The notes: generated from the sequence alone by a model not told the origin. 64,000 bases of DNA from Ornithinibacillus californiensis (GCF_001038485.1 NZ_LDUE01000021.1:169200-233199), one strand, 5' to 3'. Positions 55,720 through 64,000 are shown, numbered from the stretch's first letter. A program made the numbers and translations.

Positions 55720-56599
55720 TGTTCACTCCCTCCAATTCCATATGAGGGGATAATTGGATTCGGTGTCGCAATGCTGGTTTTGCAATCATTTTAACATCAT
55801 CAGGTGTTACATAGTCTCTTTCGGATAGATAAGCCCAGGATCTTGCGGCCTTGCCTAATGCGATCGCAGCACGAGTACTCGCTCCAAAACGAATGGAGTC
55901 CGTTTCTCTTGTACGACGAACTATCTGCATAATATAGGCTACTACCTCTTCACTTAGTGTAACCGCCTCTATTTCTCTACGAATCGAAAGGAATGTATCC
56001 ATATCCATGACAGACTGTATATCTTCTAGAAATTGTTTATTCTCTAGGACATTCTTTAATACATTTGTTTCCTCTTCCAACGTTGGAAACTGAATATGTA
56101 GCTTTAAAAGGAATCGGTCTTGCTGTGCTTCTGGTAGTGGGTATGTCCCTTCAAATTCAATCGGATTTTGTGTAGCAACAACAAAGAATACATCTGGAAG
56201 TGGATACGTTTCTCCTTGTATCGTCACTTGCTTTTCTTCCATCGCCTCCAGTAGTGCAGCCTGTGTCTTTGCTGGAGTACGGTTAATTTCATCAGCTAAC
56301 AAGACGTTAGCGAAAATAGGGCCCTTCAATGTTTCAAAAGCATTATCCTTCATATTGTAAATCGTACTACCAGTAATATCACTTGGCAGTAAATCGGGCG
56401 TAAACTGAATACGGTTAAATCCCCCCCCTAACAGATTCGCCAGAGACTTTACCATTTGGGTTTTACCAGTTCCAGGGACACCTTCTAATAAGACATGTCC
56501 TCCTGACAATATGGCAGATAATAATAACCGTAGATTCGTAGATTGGCCAAGAATCCGCTTTTCATAGTTTTCCATTAAGGATGTTAATTCGGCTCTCAT
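55670..56599 (-). CDS. MoxR family AAA+ ATPase
   Basis: A 309-residue chaperone-like ATPase, similar to YeaC. Walker A GVPGTGKTQMVKSLA (about residue 38), Walker B VLLADEINRTPAKTQAALLEAMEE and sensor ATQNPIEFEGTYPLPEAQQDRF are intact. Works with the DUF58 protein. The start forms an ATGA overlap with the DUF4350 gene, showing one operon. Confidence 0.93.
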   Translation of the reverse strand: MRAELTSLMENYEKRILGQSTNLRLLLSAILSGGHVLLEGVPGTGKTQMVKSLANLLGGGFNRIQFTPDLLPSDITGSTIYNMKDNAFETLKGPIFANVLLADEINRTPAKTQAALLEAMEEKQVTIQGETYPLPDVFFVVATQNPIEFEGTYPLPEAQQDRFLLKLHIQFPTLEEETNVLKNVLENKQFLEDIQSVMDMDTFLSIRREIEAVTLSEEVVAYIMQIVRRTRETDSIRFGASTRAAIALGKAARSWAYLSERDYVTPDDVKMIAKPALRHRIQLSPHMELEGVNIDQVIEELVGSVPVPR

Positions 56600-57723
56600 C
56601 CTTGCTCCACCTCTTTCTGTAAACGATCAATTCGTTTTGTCCATAATAAATATTCTTGCTTGGATAAGTTTTCTTTGGTGGTTACTGTTTCTATCTCATG
56701 AAGAAATAATAATAGCTCATCATCTTTTATGTTCGATAACTTCGTAGAAAGAGGCTCCATCAAATCTTTCCATTCCGTTTGGTAGGATATTCCCCATTTT
56801 TCTCTCAAGAGAAGTCTTAAGTATTCTGCTTGATGGGCCAATGATTCCCTGTAAACTTTACCTTTTTTATACCATTCAGCTAATGCTGTTATACGCTCAT
56901 CACTATACCTGACATACTCTTCTCTCGGGGTCCTAATTGGCCCGAATCGCTTCCCTTTATAAAGTAACCATAATAGCGTAAGGAAGATGAGCTGTAGACA
57001 GGTTACCAGTAGCCACATTGGATATATTTCTATAAGACTTTTTGATGAAGTAGACTGATGTAAGTATTCATCGAACCAAATCGTTTTCCAAGCTTCTTCT
57101 TCCATTAAGCTATGTATTACATCTAGATTACCCTGTTCTAAAATATACTCATTCGTTATCCAATCTGGTGAATTGACGGCAATTAGCTGCCCCTTACCAA
57201 ACTCTTGTTTAATCGCAATTACTCCATCATCATCTTCGTATACTATTTGCGATTCTGCATCTGGTACAATTCTCATTGGTGAAAGCATGGTTACCTTATA
57301 TTCTTTTCTTAAAGAATCATATATTGTTGTGGTCCCTTCTTCTCCCGGCATCCCATACTCCGTACTAAGTCCAAACATACCCTCTAGGTTCTGTTTCAAT
57401 AGGAGCACCGTATTGCCTGCTTCCATAAACGCGATATAGTCATTCATCGTAGCTTGCTCGGAAAATAGATCTGGTTCAACCATAATGAGTAGCTGCTGGT
57501 TTTCTATCTCCAGACTAGTAGGCGCTTCTTCCAATCGTTTAACAGCACCTATTTCCTCTTCTAAATACGTATAAAAACCTTTCACCCCTGTTGGTGATGG
57601 TGATGTTGAAATATATGGAGGATATTCCTCTAATTCTTTCGAGCCAAGAACGAAACTAAGAGCAATAAAAATGATTAACAAAACAAAGAGCCAGACCCAT
57701 GTCTTTTTTATAGATTTCTGCAA
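56596..57723 (-). CDS. DUF4350 membrane protein
   Basis: A 375-residue protein with one N-terminal and one central membrane segment (about residues 10-25 and 236-255). The external part between them matches the DUF4350 family found in MoxR/DUF58 clusters (GVKGFYTYLEEE ... VKRLEEAPTSLE, GKGQLIAVNSPDWITNEYI). Function unknown. TTG start at 57723 behind AAAGGAGTG. Confidence 0.82.
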   Translation of the reverse strand: MQKSIKKTWVWLFVLLIIFIALSFVLGSKELEEYPPYISTSPSPTGVKGFYTYLEEEIGAVKRLEEAPTSLEIENQQLLIMVEPDLFSEQATMNDYIAFMEAGNTVLLLKQNLEGMFGLSTEYGMPGEEGTTTIYDSLRKEYKVTMLSPMRIVPDAESQIVYEDDDGVIAIKQEFGKGQLIAVNSPDWITNEYILEQGNLDVIHSLMEEEAWKTIWFDEYLHQSTSSKSLIEIYPMWLLVTCLQLIFLTLLWLLYKGKRFGPIRTPREEYVRYSDERITALAEWYKKGKVYRESLAHQAEYLRLLLREKWGISYQTEWKDLMEPLSTKLSNIKDDELLLFLHEIETVTTKENLSKQEYLLWTKRIDRLQKEVEQG

Positions 57724-57738
57724 TACTGAGTCACTCCT

Positions 57739-58386
57739 TTAGCCTTCAACCTTGTCATTTTCTAGTTGCTCCTCAATCCAGCGCATAACAGCTGTTTTAT
57801 AAGATACATATAATTCACTTCCAACCGTTTGCTCCCCGTATACAACATCTTCAAAACTGCGCGCTAACTGATAAAAGCTTTCTGCCCGCTCTTTCTGCAA
57901 CTTTTTCAGTTCCTCATAATACTCCCAGTTCGTTTTCCATATCCTCGCCTCAACAAACCCTCTTTGATGAAAATGTAGCAGTAAAGCTAGGAACATATGG
58001 CGAATTGCCAATTGATAGCTCCCCTTTTGTTCTAGCTTGTTCGCTTCTACTAAATGTTCACGGTATGTCCAATCCTTCTCATGATTATGATAAAGTGGCT
58101 CACTGTCTTGAAATTCGCGTTTCCTTCGGTAGTTCCGGACTAAGAAGTAAATAGCCAGTACAACCAACACGATTACCACTATAACCATAATTATAACTAG
58201 TCCTGAGGCAAGTCCATTAGATGGTTCTAACGAATTAAAAATCGATGCGATTAATTCTTGAAACCATTCCACAACCGAATCCCACCATTTTTCTAGAAAG
58301 TTCCGGTTATCCTCATAATATATCTGATATTCACGCTCGTTTAATATATCCTCTATTTTATCTCTTGCTTGATCCAAATCTGTCAT
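57739..58386 (-). CDS. DUF4129 membrane protein
   Basis: A 215-residue protein with a central membrane segment (about residues 60-85) and a cytoplasmic C-terminal DUF4129 domain (LVEANKLEQKGSYQLAIRHMFLALLLHFHQRGFVEAR ... TNWEYYEEL). Partner gene of DUF4350 and MoxR in many Bacillaceae. ATG 58386 has AAGGTGAT 7 bases upstream. Function unknown. Confidence 0.83.
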   Translation of the reverse strand: MTDLDQARDKIEDILNEREYQIYYEDNRNFLEKWWDSVVEWFQELIASIFNSLEPSNGLASGLVIIMVIVVIVLVVLAIYFLVRNYRRKREFQDSEPLYHNHEKDWTYREHLVEANKLEQKGSYQLAIRHMFLALLLHFHQRGFVEARIWKTNWEYYEELKKLQKERAESFYQLARSFEDVVYGEQTVGSELYVSYKTAVMRWIEEQLENDKVEG

Positions 58387-58407
58387 TTTCATCACCTTAA
58401 TTAGGGA

Positions 58408-59322
58408 TTATTGAATAGGAGTTTCATAGTTATCAATCATGTCCATTAAGTCATCTCCATCATTGCGTAGCTTCAAGTCAAAATAGATTAAAGCATAGCC
58501 AACAGAGAAAAACATCGTTGCAATGATAGTAATGATATTTAATAGAATGGTATATAACACACTATAACCAAGTAATGCAGTAAACAATAACTCAAACACC
58601 GTACTAATGATAATCACGATAAGACCAATGACTACAATTAACCCGAACGTCCGCCAAAAGTTCCTTCTTGTTAAGTTCCAGCTTCTTCCAAGTCCTGGTG
58701 CACAACGCTCAAACACTACCGCCGGTAAGTAAAGACCCCATCTAGTGAGTAAAAATGCAATAACACTTGCTACCGCTAAGAATAATACGATTCCAAAGAA
58801 TATACCTACGATCGGATTTATCATGACGGTGACAGCAACGACTCCTGAGATAAGAAGCGTCGGGAAAAATATGAGTCCGAAAACTATAACACCAAAGAGT
58901 AAAGAACTAGCGAATATTGGCCAAAAACGACTAAATGCTTTTTTAATCACAGAGCCAGCTGTATACTCTTCTTTTCTTCTTTGCGCATCAATTGCTAAAA
59001 TGATAGCTGCTTGTGCGATTGGATATAAAACAATCGTACCAAGTCCGACGATCATTTCACCTAAACTTTCTCCAAGCGTCGGCGTTGCATAAATCGATTC
59101 ATCTATCGTATTGGTGAGTTGCTCAAAGAAAGAACCACCATTTGCTACATCTCGAAAAAGGCCATATCCGCCAATGAGCGATACAAGCGCATCTAATAAG
59201 ATAAGTGGGCCAACAACAATTAGCATAATCATGAAAAACGTAGAAAAGTTATTTTTGCTTAGTCGGAAAGTCTGATCTAACACTGCCCCGAAGCTTTTTG
59301 GTTTTGAAAAATATTCTTCCAT
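58408..59322 (-). CDS. Multi-helix membrane protein at head of MoxR cluster
   Basis: A 304-residue protein with six membrane segments, resembling the membrane domain of glycerophosphodiester phosphodiesterases (GPDPase_memb) without the enzyme part. Words: KSFGAVLDQTFRLSKNNFSTFF at the N-terminus and GRSWNLTRRNFWRTFGLIVVIGLIVII. It is the first gene of the operon with DUF4129, DUF4350, MoxR and DUF58. ATG follows AGGGGGATT. Confidence 0.78.
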   Translation of the reverse strand: MEEYFSKPKSFGAVLDQTFRLSKNNFSTFFMIMLIVVGPLILLDALVSLIGGYGLFRDVANGGSFFEQLTNTIDESIYATPTLGESLGEMIVGLGTIVLYPIAQAAIILAIDAQRRKEEYTAGSVIKKAFSRFWPIFASSLLFGVIVFGLIFFPTLLISGVVAVTVMINPIVGIFFGIVLFLAVASVIAFLLTRWGLYLPAVVFERCAPGLGRSWNLTRRNFWRTFGLIVVIGLIVIIISTVFELLFTALLGYSVLYTILLNIITIIATMFFSVGYALIYFDLKLRNDGDDLMDMIDNYETPIQ

Positions 59323-59467
59323 GTAAATCCCCCTAAAATTAAATAAAATTCTCTATATACAATCTATTTTATCACTATACGATTATATTTCGAGGATTAG
59401 TTACAAACGACTGGTAAAATAGTATTTTAACAAAAGAAAAAACGAAATAATCGCTCCAATCCTGCAC

Positions 59468-59517
59468 CGGAAATATACATCGATTTTACTTCTCACAGGA
59501 GCCTACGTATATTTCCG
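59468..59517. repeat. Miniature palindromic repeat, copy 5 (CCGGAAATATAC type)
   Basis: Only 50 bases: CGGAAATATAC (59468-59478) and its complement (59507-59517) around TCGATTTTACTTCTCACAGG-type remains of the core. It looks like an internal deletion product of the family. The gap 59323-59579 holds nothing else recognisable. Confidence 0.7.
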
Positions 59518-59579
59518 TCGCTAAATTGTGCAACATTCGTCTTTAGATAAACACTTATGCTATTGTCCCAGACCCTTCG

Positions 59580-60356
59580 TTATTGCGCTGTATATCCTCC
59601 ATCAAGCACAACCGCTTGGCCTGTAACACCTTTTGCTTTGTCGCTAGCTAGAAATAGTGCGTAGTTGGCAATTTCTTCTACTTCTAATAATCGCTTTTGC
59701 GGGACTAGTGGGTAGATTACTTCCTCTAGAACTTGCTCCAACTCGATATTTCTTGTTTTCGCTAGATCCCCTAGCTGATTTCGAACTAGCGGTGTGTCGA
59801 CATATCCTGGACAAATGGCATTCACCGTAATCCCATGTTCTGCACCTTCTAACGCACTAACCTTCGTTAATCCAATTAAACCATGTTTTGCACTATTATA
59901 AGCAGCCTTTCCAGCAAAACCAACTAGACCATTGATCGAAGCCATATTGATGATTCTACCATCTCCTTGCTTTTTCATTTGTGGAATCACAAGCTTCGTC
60001 GCAATAAATGGACCAACTAGCATAATCTTCGTCATCTTTTCAAACGTCTCAGTAGGAAATGTTTCAATAGGCGAGATATGCTGCATTCCAGCATTATTAA
60101 TCAAAACATCTAACCGTCCATACTTTTCTAATGTATGATTTATTGCTGACTCAATATCTTCCTCTTTCGTTACATCACAAGTAAAGCCTGATACCTCTAG
60201 TCCACTCTCTTTTAAATCCTTCACTGCCTCCTCTAGCTTTTCCGTATTCATGTCGGTAAGCATTACTTTTGCACCACTGGAAGCAAATTCCTTTCCAATT
60301 GCATAGCCAATTCCACTTGCCGCACCCGTAATAAAAACAACTTTATTGTCAACCAT
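59580..60356 (-). CDS. bdhA: 3-hydroxybutyrate dehydrogenase
   Basis: Short-chain dehydrogenase of 258 residues that interconverts 3-hydroxybutyrate and acetoacetate with NAD. Cofactor motif TGAASGIGYAIG, NNAGMQHISPIETFP typical for this enzyme, catalytic Ser in NMASINGLVG, YNSAKHG for Tyr and Lys, and the C-terminal GGYTAQ. ATG 60356 follows TAGGAGGAAT. Monocistronic. Confidence 0.9.
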   Translation of the reverse strand: MVDNKVVFITGAASGIGYAIGKEFASSGAKVMLTDMNTEKLEEAVKDLKESGLEVSGFTCDVTKEEDIESAINHTLEKYGRLDVLINNAGMQHISPIETFPTETFEKMTKIMLVGPFIATKLVIPQMKKQGDGRIINMASINGLVGFAGKAAYNSAKHGLIGLTKVSALEGAEHGITVNAICPGYVDTPLVRNQLGDLAKTRNIELEQVLEEVIYPLVPQKRLLEVEEIANYALFLASDKAKGVTGQAVVLDGGYTAQ

Positions 60357-60502
60357 CGCTATTCCTCCTACGTAAGTCTCATCTTTACCAATTCGACAGC
60401 TCCCCACAAAATCCTGCTAAATCAACTGGTAAAAAAATGTCTGTTTAAATTTTAGCTTTTAAGGAAAATCTTACAGTGGAATACTATTTTAAGGAGTCTC
60501 AC

Positions 60503-61351
60503 ATGAACGATATAAAACGTCTATCAATACTAACAACATTGTTATTCTTTTTACCCATTGCTTTCGCTGCTGCACACGCTAAATCAGGAAGCACCTATGA
60601 AGTGAATACGGATTGGTTAACGGTACATAATGCACCTTCTAACACATCTAAAATTGTTGGAAAACTAAAACGTGGAAACAAAGTAACGATTTTTCAATCA
60701 AAAGATGGTTGGTTTCAAACATACGTTAATGGCGAAAAAGCTTGGATTACATCACAACATCTTATCCCTGTTAGTGAAAAAGAGGCTTTTCTAACAGAAG
60801 GGTTATTATCTGGCTATACGATTGTTATTGACCCAGGGCACGGTGGTAAAGACCCAGGTGCAATCGGGCAAGATGGAGTGTTAGAAAAGGACCTCATCTT
60901 AGATACCTCGATTAAAATTGCAAAGCAACTAGAGGAATCTGGTGCGAATGTCATTTTAACGAGAGCAGACGACTCTTTTGTTTCGCTACAAGATCGTGTG
61001 TTAGTTAGTAATGAAAGTGAAGCAGATGCCTTTATTAGTATTCACTTTAATGCTTTTGATGCGGATTATGTTGGTGGGATCAATACGTATTATCATCATA
61101 ATGGAAAAAGATTAGCTCACGAAATTCAACAAGCACTTGCTGAAGAAGTTTCGTTACGGAATCGCGGAGTCATTCAAAGTAGTTATCGCGTAATTCGAGA
61201 TAATCAATCTCCTGCTGTATTAATTGAGTTAGGGTTTATTACGAATACGACAGAATTAGTGACACTACAATCTGAAAACTATCAGGATCAAGTCGCTCGA
61301 GCGATTACCATTGCTTTGATTACTTATTTTTGGGATTCGCCACATGAATAA
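60503..61351 (+). CDS. N-acetylmuramoyl-L-alanine amidase with SH3 domain
   Basis: Secreted cell-wall hydrolase of 282 residues. A signal peptide of about 28 residues (ends AHA-KS), a bacterial SH3 domain (WLTVHNAPSNTSKIVGKLKRGNKVTIFQSKDGWFQTYVNGEKAWI) and a zinc amidase_3 domain with IDPGHGGKDPGA, EKDLILDTS, SIHFNA and the catalytic Glu in VLIELGFITN. It cuts stem peptides from glycan. ATG 60503 follows AAGGAGTC. Confidence 0.92.
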   Translation: MNDIKRLSILTTLLFFLPIAFAAAHAKSGSTYEVNTDWLTVHNAPSNTSKIVGKLKRGNKVTIFQSKDGWFQTYVNGEKAWITSQHLIPVSEKEAFLTEGLLSGYTIVIDPGHGGKDPGAIGQDGVLEKDLILDTSIKIAKQLEESGANVILTRADDSFVSLQDRVLVSNESEADAFISIHFNAFDADYVGGINTYYHHNGKRLAHEIQQALAEEVSLRNRGVIQSSYRVIRDNQSPAVLIELGFITNTTELVTLQSENYQDQVARAITIALITYFWDSPHE

Positions 61352-61414
61352 GGTTGGGACAAAGTATTTATACCAAGGGTAAATCTGAACATTAACAATA
61401 AGTGCATATAACAC

Positions 61415-61531
61415 GCCCCGGAAATATACTGCGCTTTCCGCGGGCGGCTGGTGAGCCTCCTCGCTCGTCCCGAGCTGCGGGGTCTCACCGATGCCTTTCC
61501 TCCCGCAGGAGTCTCCGTATATTTCCGGGGC
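61415..61531. repeat. Palindromic intergenic repeat, copy 6 (CCGGAAATATAC type)
   Basis: A 117-base element with perfect 15-base ends GCCCCGGAAATATAC (61415-61429) and complement (61517-61531). The core CGCTTTCCGCGGGCGGCTGG ... GGGGTCTCACCGATGCC ... CTCCCGCAGGAGTCTCCG equals that of copy 3 although the terminal stems differ. The flanks on both sides resemble those of copy 4. Confidence 0.9.
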
Positions 61532-61582
61532 TAGTGTAGTTAACTATTCATCATAAATCTTTGTTTTGCCTATTTCCCAACT

Positions 61583-62056
61583 TCATTGTTTATCTTTAAC
61601 CGGTATATGTATTTTCAATCTAGGTGGTTCATTTATGGGGTGGTAATCAGCTGAGTATATTTCTAGATGCTCAAGATTAATTTCATCATTTACAGTCAAG
61701 TTGTTTTCTGTTATCCAATGATAGACTTTCGAGTAAGAGTCACCAACATTTTCTTCTGGTGCATGATCATAGGATGCATAGGTTAACGTTGGAACACTTA
61801 TCAATTCCATCCCTTCAGGGGCTTGAACTTGATCTAGTACCTTACAACAAAGGTAATATGTAAATCCTTCTTTCGTTACATCATAGGAGACACCTAATAT
61901 AGATGTCTTGTCTGTGCCTTCCGGAAGCTTATCCAAGCTCTCACGAAATTGTTGCATTAGTACTTTAATTTCACCTGCATGTGCTTGTTGAAAAGTCCCC
62001 TGCCAACGGACACCAATCGCCTTAAAGGCATCTACCTTTACTTTTGATATTCCCAT
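61583..62056 (-). CDS. GyrI-like small-molecule binding protein
   Basis: A 157-residue stand-alone GyrI-like/AraC effector-binding domain, with VKVDAFKAIGVRWQGTFQQA at the start and YSADYHPINEPPRLKIHIPVK at the end. Such proteins bind hydrophobic drugs or modulate gyrase; the ligand is unknown. The MerR-methyltransferase gene lies just upstream on the same strand (gap 55), so a shared transcript is possible. Confidence 0.8.
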   Translation of the reverse strand: MGISKVKVDAFKAIGVRWQGTFQQAHAGEIKVLMQQFRESLDKLPEGTDKTSILGVSYDVTKEGFTYYLCCKVLDQVQAPEGMELISVPTLTYASYDHAPEENVGDSYSKVYHWITENNLTVNDEINLEHLEIYSADYHPINEPPRLKIHIPVKDKQ

Positions 62057-62111
62057 ATTCTCCTCCTTGTATCGTCTGTCAATCTTATATTAGAGAATAT
62101 TGGGAAAAAAT

Positions 62112-63140
62112 TCAATTCTTTGCATAAATTAACCCAAGAATAACATTGAATTGTATTGTTTCTACTTGATATCCCTTTCCCTCCAACCAATCAACTAGTG
62201 TTGATTTATTCGCATAATACTCATCTAGAATACAATCAATAGCTAGTTGGTTACCTGCTTTTTCGAAGTTCTTCAACACCCTTTTGCGATGCTTGTCATC
62301 CTCAAACATTAAATCCGCTATGCAAATTTGTCCATTTGGTTTGAGGACACGATCCATTTCCTCTAGAGCAAGGAGTTTTTCATCGTCTGTAAGGTGGTGC
62401 AAAGCATAGCTAGATACGATTGCATCTGCAGAAAGGTCTAATAAAGGTAGTGCTAAAAAGTGTCCTTTACGTGTTTCTATTTCGGGATGCTTTTCTTTAC
62501 ATTTCATCAGCATATTTTCAGACTGGTCTACTCCAATGACCTTTTGACCTTCTGATAAGAATTGAGAACCAAGATTACCTGTTCCAATCCCAATATCAAC
62601 AACAGTATCACCAGTTTGAAGCCGTACTTTTTCCTTTACTTTAGCAAGCGCCTCATCATATCCCTCATGCACATTAAAGACATGGCCTTCTTTCTTAATG
62701 TTTTCATCATAATCGATTGCTTGTGCATCAAAATTCCAGCGGTCTTGCCATTTTCTCCGTACGCCTTTTAAGTTTTTTAGATGACTGGCAAGGTGGTGGA
62801 TTTCCTCAAAGGAATTTGATTTAGATTGGGAAAGCATCTGGTCAATGGTCTCAATCATATCGCGCATTTCGATCCATTGTTCAAATAATGCGGAACGTTG
62901 AATATCTAGGTATTGATTGCTTGTTAAATTTGGATTTTCTAAGATGGATTTAATGTCACTTACTGATATCCCAATCTCTCGCAGGGCTAATATCGTACTT
63001 ATTCGATACAGATCGTTTTCCGAGAAATAACGATATTGATTCGTTTCATCTTTTGTAGGTTCAATTAACCCCTTTTGCTCATAGAAGCGAATTGTCTTTG
63101 GTGTTGTATTCAAGTATTTTGCAGCTTCATTAATTTTCAT
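62112..63140 (-). CDS. MerR regulator fused to SAM-dependent methyltransferase
   Basis: A 342-residue fusion. Residues 1-70 are a MerR winged helix (KINEAAKYLNTTPKTIRFYEQKGLIEPTKDETNQYRYFSENDLYRISTILALREIGIS) followed by a coiled dimer helix. Residues 130-340 form a class I methyltransferase of YrrT type, with motif I VVDIGIGTGNLGSQF, IGVDQSENM and SSYALHHLTDDEK. It may sense SAM or a methyl acceptor and control its own promoter at 63164-63194. ATG follows AGGAGGAG. Confidence 0.88.
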   Translation of the reverse strand: MKINEAAKYLNTTPKTIRFYEQKGLIEPTKDETNQYRYFSENDLYRISTILALREIGISVSDIKSILENPNLTSNQYLDIQRSALFEQWIEMRDMIETIDQMLSQSKSNSFEEIHHLASHLKNLKGVRRKWQDRWNFDAQAIDYDENIKKEGHVFNVHEGYDEALAKVKEKVRLQTGDTVVDIGIGTGNLGSQFLSEGQKVIGVDQSENMLMKCKEKHPEIETRKGHFLALPLLDLSADAIVSSYALHHLTDDEKLLALEEMDRVLKPNGQICIADLMFEDDKHRKRVLKNFEKAGNQLAIDCILDEYYANKSTLVDWLEGKGYQVETIQFNVILGLIYAKN

Positions 63141-63163
63141 AGGTACAACTCCTCCTTACCTTA

Positions 63164-63194
63164 ACTATAAACGTTACCCTTAGGGGAAGGTAAA
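63164..63194 (-). promoter_or_regulatory. MerR-type promoter with 19-base spacer
   Basis: On the minus strand TTTACC (63189-63194) and TATAGT (63164-63169) are separated by 19 bases that contain the imperfect dyad ACCTTCCCC/GGGTAACGT. A 19-base spacer with dyad is the mark of promoters switched by MerR proteins. Confidence 0.72.
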
Positions 63195-63259
63195 GTGCTT
63201 TTTTTAATTTATTTTATAGCTCTGTTATAATGTTAGCGAATGCTGCAAAGTGAGGGATT

Positions 63260-63628
63260 ATGGTGAACGAACAGATACAAGAAATTATACATACACAACA
63301 AAAACGATTTGGGCTAGAGAACTATGTGCTAAAACGGGAACATATTTTTATGGAAAAAGATGTCGCTAATCAAACGAATTATATTCTTTCCTTGGAATGG
63401 TATCCCGTTGATCAAGCAAACGACGATGGTGATTACAATCCGGATGGAACAGCGGTCTTAGAAATCAATCTTCACACGAAAGAGCTGAAACGTATTATTT
63501 TTGTAAATGATATTTCATTTGCAACTGAAGGCATATTCCCCGCTCCAGAGATAGAGACCGTCATCGAATGGGTAGAGGAAACGACAGGTATGAAGGGTAA
63601 TGTTCTTTTAATTGGCGTACCGCTTTAA
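63260..63628 (+). CDS. Hypothetical protein, 122 residues
   Basis: A small acidic soluble protein I do not recognise. It has no membrane segment. The central part shows alternating strands (ANQTNYILSLEWYPVD, GTAVLEINLHTKELKRIIFVND). ATG 63260 follows GTGAGGGATT closely; GTG 63263 is equally possible. It is alone between the MerR promoter and the TnpB remnant. Confidence 0.65.
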   Translation: MVNEQIQEIIHTQQKRFGLENYVLKREHIFMEKDVANQTNYILSLEWYPVDQANDDGDYNPDGTAVLEINLHTKELKRIIFVNDISFATEGIFPAPEIETVIEWVEETTGMKGNVLLIGVPL

Positions 63629-63848
63629 TAGCGTCATATTTATTGAAATAATCACCTTTCCAGTTGTTTGATGGTAACTGTCCGTTCTGGACCATCTCTT
63701 GGACCTTGTACCAGTACGCATCTTTTTGCTTTTGCTTAGCGAGGAAGTAATTAAACACAAATCGGCTACAACCAATCGTCTTATTGATTAGCTCGATTTG
63801 TTTTTGATTAGGAAAAATACGAAATTTATACGCTTTTTTAACTAACAT
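63629..63848 (-). pseudogene. TnpB (IS200/IS605 family) N-terminal remnant
   Basis: The N-terminal helix-turn-helix of a TnpB/OrfB transposon nuclease is clear: VKKAYKFRIFPNQKQIELINKTIGCSRFVFNYFLAKQKQKDAYWYKV. After about 75 residues the similarity stops where the neighbour gene ends, so the catalytic RuvC and zinc parts are gone. ATG 63848 follows GAGGTGAGT. The open frame runs on into the neighbour gene only by chance. Confidence 0.8.
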
Positions 63849-63867
63849 GGACTCACCTCACTAGCAA

Positions 63868-63983
63868 GGAACGTATGTTCTAATCATATCACAACAATAT
63901 GTTTTTTGGCTATAGCCAATTGACATTCATCTCCCCCTTATCGCTGGTCTAAAGACCTTCTCGCGATGGAAGAGGGAGTCTTC
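63868..63983 (-). mobile_element. IS605-type left-end sequence upstream of TnpB remnant
   Basis: On the minus strand an imperfect hairpin (CTCCCTCTTCCATCGC with GCGATAAGGGGGAG and inner GGTCT/AGACC) is followed by GGCTATAGCC and a TATGAT -10. This is the kind of structured end that precedes tnpB in IS605-like elements. The other end was not found. Confidence 0.5.
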
Positions 63984-64000
63984 TGTCAAATAATGATAAA

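Overview
The window looks like chromosome from a low-GC, Gram-positive, rod-type member of the Bacillaceae, probably a salt- or alkali-adapted lineage near Oceanobacillus, Virgibacillus or Ornithinibacillus. The reasons are strong AGGAGG ribosome sites, frequent TTG and GTG starts, lipoboxes, very acidic linkers in exported proteins, and a YpuA homologue, a SpoIIM-family membrane protein and YtrA-type regulation. No rRNA, tRNA, prophage or CRISPR array was seen.

Layout. 1-11.4 kb: two tandem oligopeptide ABC operons on the minus strand (oppABCD with the last gene running off the window, and a complete oppABCDF), separated by a plus-strand DUF3899 gene. 11.7-19.9 kb: ypuA-like exported protein, MFS and MATE exporters, a small DUF1450 protein, a ridA-alcohol dehydrogenase pair, a lysozyme-like protein and a second MATE pump. 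20.3-23.9 kb: a TAXI-type TRAP operon (binding protein, DUF1850 protein, fused permease). 24-32.5 kb: an acyl-CoA ligase, an unusual regulator, a SWIM/SNF2 helicase and an MFS transporter. 32.6-39.9 kb: a complete Tad (Flp) pilus operon on the minus strand. 40.8-45.5 kb: a DeoR-controlled D-threonate-type catabolic operon. 45.6-47.2 kb: sodC, a PH-domain protein and a doxX gene. 47.5-52.4 kb: a GntR/YtrA-autoregulated ABC operon. 52.5-59.3 kb: an RDD, SpoIIM, DUF58, MoxR, DUF4350, DUF4129 membrane-stress-type locus. 59.5-64 kb: 3-hydroxybutyrate dehydrogenase, cell-wall amidase, GyrI-like protein, a MerR-methyltransferase fusion and a TnpB remnant.

The most remarkable stretch is the roughly 940-base gap between the Tad operon and the threonate operon (39922-40861). 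It holds a class I cyclic-di-GMP riboswitch with its own terminator and a 9-base antiterminator, which places the whole Tad pilus operon under c-di-GMP control. Next to it is a 33-residue holin-like type I toxin gene whose promoter overlaps a near-consensus SOS (LexA) box and whose 3' end faces a candidate antisense RNA. Beyond that is a run of five TTTAGC-type motifs at exactly 21-base spacing that is also a 44-codon open frame with a 7-residue repeat.

Six copies of a GC-rich palindromic intergenic repeat are scattered between operons. They fall into two terminal types whose ends differ in a compensating way, and two copies carry the same internal insertion. Regulatory sites read directly from the sequence include a CodY-like box and sigma-A promoter at the first opp operon, a perfect inverted-repeat operator over the -10 of the ytrA-type operon, a Rex-like box upstream of doxX, a 19-base-spacer MerR promoter, and a promoter with direct repeats before the deoR-type gene.
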